DNA from: JAFGJQ01 sp964586145
GTDB taxonomy: Bacteria; Planctomycetota; Phycisphaerae; UBA1845
NCBI GenBank assembly: GCA_964586145.1
Contig: CAZPHH010000008.1
Location: 1-64,000, forward strand
Direction of reading: 5' to 3'
Length of the DNA stretch: 64,000 nt
Shown here one piece after another: positions 63,601 to 64,000 of this stretch. How positions within the stretch are numbered: the stretch's first letter is position 1; the number at the start of each line of letters is the position of its first letter. The notes below the pieces were generated by a model, which worked only from the letters and a program-made list of their open reading frames with translations, made no database searches and was not told the origin of the DNA. A program made the position numbers and the translations under genes.

Positions 63601-64000
63601 TGAAAAGAACGGCCGGGCGATGGCGCGGGGCCTGGAACAGTGCATCCGTGTCGTGTGGAATCACCTGGCCCCGGCCGACCGGGACGTGCTGCTGGAGCGG
63701 ATCGAGGGGCTGGCCGGCGGGTTCACCGGTGACGACCGCTTGTCACTGGACCTGCTGCGCATGCGTCTGGCCGAGGCGCTCGGACGGCCGTTTCCCGACC
63801 GCGAGCGCATCGCGGCCGGCGCCTCGCGAACTCCCGCGGTCGGAATCGACGTGCTGGCGCCGTTGCTGGACACAGCGACACCGGAGGAACGACCCGGACT
63901 GCTCCGCAGCATGGCGGCAGCCCGCGATTCGAGGCAGACCCGCGGATTCCTGATGGACGTGGCCGGCGGCCTTCGCACGCCCGCGGACGATGCGTTCGTC
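57668..64000 (+). CDS. giant vWA-TPR membrane protein (partial, runs off window)
   Basis: Open for 2111 codons with no stop before the right edge. Residues 5-60 hold two membrane spans and a BatA-like start (PTALWLLLLAIPLVVLH). A vWA domain has an intact MIDAS, IIDTSGSMGG (Asp 413), with GGGTVI and LTDGGVEPG supplying the remaining ligands; it is flanked by GATase1-like segments. Two more spans lie near 815-855 (LCLAVVLLVLLNVLV). From about 855 onward come continuous tetratricopeptide-like helical repeats, at least 1250 residues. Starts 3 bp after the BatA-like gene. It fuses BatB-like and BatC-like roles. C-terminus unknown. Confidence 0.9.
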   Translation, partial: MLFGHPTALWLLLLAIPLVVLHVRGGRSTSAGRWGAVTALRLLAFVLLVLALARPLLDRPDGRRTVVAVLDSSASVSDSALTRAIEAARSLRDGRGPDEDFELVVFDRTARSEPPSVLDVTDRVRAAMPDEPGSALADALQLAGGLIPRDGRGRVVVYSDGLETGGDAEAEAWKLAQRGIQVETVSCEVAADREVVLVSAVLPPRVGAGATATLEATVDSTSSGPAELVIESQLDGTQTRTAIERTAGRQTITQACPMTREGLASYTVRVEVEGDGSADNNELPAAVFVERPLRVAVSEDADGAPATTALSAWLGTSAVVQAAAPSALADPKTLDGIDVLVLADMPADALPTAAQQQIVAAVTDGLGLFVGGGRRSFGPGGYARTPLADVLPVRFSQEVQRRDPSTTLVVIIDTSGSMGGPRVNQAKEIARLAIARLKPHDKVGIVEFYGSKRWAAPIQPASNAIDLQRALNRLSSGGGTVILPAIEEAYYALQNVQTRTRHVLVLTDGGVEPGAFEPLIRQMSDHGITLSTVMVGPGGHSAFLASLAQWGRGRFYAAPDRFNMPEIIVKQPESSLLSPFIEQPAGLAVRSRHPIVSGVDLADAPELAGYVETQARPTADVLIESSLGHPVLALWHYGLGTVAACATHIGGEWSRDLSDWPGYGTLMCGLVRTLARPAPERALRITPIRRPGAVELRMEDARPSFAESLAALELTVTDASGQSQTRVLDPIGPNRWNTRLAGLAPGTYTVSVRTAGGERGGTAALVVPPVREVTSAGADLDRLAAIAGWSDRAQQRAAEPAVREATKSVELQPALCLAVVLLVLLNVLVRRWPQRRVSRIGAVVAVLLCTALPSASQARETLDPAVVAAQSLLETGELAKARETLRAAVEARPDSAALWANLGRVEELLANDAAALTSLDRAESLETDPVHRLAVRVRAAQILYDQGKPVAAAEHLRRAAADAPALAAMCAHVAGLSGDNQTALDLLPVQGDDRSRFHAHVFRGLFLLRLDRPVEAGEEFERAYSLAPLARDRRYALERIVAAARAADRLAALADGWLAQTDLPVEQLEALVPLLQELGRADESLRLLQRNDWSAEHRALLESPDFQRGIVATAVAAGRTRDAAAAYRALMDREPRQVEWRVGLARLLLLDGRLEDAEQIFVDGVARFDPSQDLMALADGARRLGLDEVALSAARKAGAAGNATGMRAILFEVDLTRERGQTDAAMRRLRELARNIDGDPGALLPVAEAFERYGDREEALRLFRRIHEATKSEDILLRIAWLLEQNNRFDEALALWKEMWETTQVPARRRQAQERVLDLASRGGLLADLAIELEERLAAAPEGAPADERALSLLIDIYTTANDPVSAAEILQEYAPRGNGEGESVDVLKRLARVYLNCEQFGRCNRVLRRLAELDPANAEEYLQQIAVVALERRQPHEARAALEALEKHAEDPALADEFAAGVLDMLGLHDEAAAAYARLLDRYPDRIEAHLMWGNAMKGAGRTDQAVARFQTLVEEATEDDLFAVAVDGLLNLDAPPAAMQTAYRRVVSRIAARPDPVFLYQLAADVQDAMNRPAERDRVLEQSVVVAGERRAPLLRELMDAAGAANQTERMIRFGRSILALDQQMPPQVYLDLGEALIKSDRPAEAERVFARARVAADFSIVQQKVATYFENANRATDADRIIRELLVAQPDNVPLLIRSGGLCEQLAAYDRAFEQYGRAADLMLRRLPRTVRRDEVGLAADADEPFGRRRWRAANLDEISQYFASAGGGLLNAARSPELREKLLADLTTHLNEEVQSLEADRAFAGTLDGNLRLHRLTAFIRHAAFCLHEPERADAMDRTLLARYPNDARLAAEVVRTRVDWGLYERGTALQEIVGDRAAPPTPLVVHAVRTGRQPLDSLLHDGTLDAALARQLVPVLIVSGRTEDARRALHAAGPPPAAQASDVCAVFVAASAVLEAPQSLQRWLSLWLDALAREKNGRAMARGLEQCIRVVWNHLAPADRDVLLERIEGLAGGFTGDDRLSLDLLRMRLAEALGRPFPDRERIAAGASRTPAVGIDVLAPLLDTATPEERPGLLRSMAAARDSRQTRGFLMDVAGGLRTPADDAFV

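Noticed and set aside
60740..63664. 974-codon minus-strand frame near the right edge
   Set aside because: Shadow of the giant vWA-TPR gene; composition is Arg/Gln/His-rich with no motifs, typical of GC-rich antisense frames.

Overview
The window is a GC-rich stretch of a bacterial chromosome, probably from a Planctomycetota lineage close to Phycisphaerae. Several traits point that way: a PEP-CTERM protein ending in a PEPATLALLGLGG-type anchor; pseudopilins starting FTL(V/I)ELLVV.SI.ALL.AIL.P.L; many secreted proteins ending in paired dockerin-like D.D.DG.VD..D loops; small lipoproteins; and intergenic short-word repeats. Codon use and GC content look even throughout. I see no phage, transposase, CRISPR array, rRNA or tRNA. 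One 100-base run of N is a scaffold gap inside an 18-bp tandem repeat.

Layout. 1-441: hairpin and heptamer repeats without genes. 442-3281: an MFS transporter divergent from a promoter, a TPP riboswitch with an enlarged distal loop, and thiC. 3353-6136 (minus): a lipoprotein operon (CsgG-like/TPR lipoprotein, triple LPP20-like protein, 53-residue lipoprotein). 6326-7594: ispG. 7613-13322 (minus): a sucrose cluster of sucrose synthase, sucrose-phosphate synthase fused to its phosphatase, and a PfkB fructokinase. A 21-codon hydrophobic ORF with its own terminator precedes it. 14258-17219 (minus): pseudopilin, dockerin-type secreted protein and a lipoprotein. 17275-17562: repeat and gap. 17655-31455: metH, pgpA, a TMTC-like membrane TPR protein, btpA-like, ogt, an M16 protease, a small lipoprotein, an M48 lipoprotein, a small membrane protein and an OprB-like porin. 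31839-34580 (minus): tsaD-larB-nnrD. 34681-38538: short repeats, then ileS.

38636-49791 is an island of exported proteins: HAF repeats, Asp-box propeller, PEP-CTERM protein, formylglycine-generating-enzyme-like fusion, pseudopilin and another dockerin protein. Three of them share a propeller repeat. 50278 to the right edge is one tight plus-strand operon resembling the Bat (aerotolerance) or MoxR systems: periplasmic protein with a thioredoxin-like part, membrane protein with an acidic tail, MoxR AAA+ ATPase, DUF58, BatA-like vWA protein, and a giant vWA-TPR membrane protein. The last is open for at least 2111 codons and leaves the window without a stop.

The most notable items are the giant vWA-TPR fusion, the riboswitch with a roughly 59-nt distal insert, the tiny membrane ORF, a perfect palindrome bracketing a -10 box, and the recurrent pairing of a dockerin-type exported protein with a pseudopilin. 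All functional calls come from reading motifs; no database search was run.
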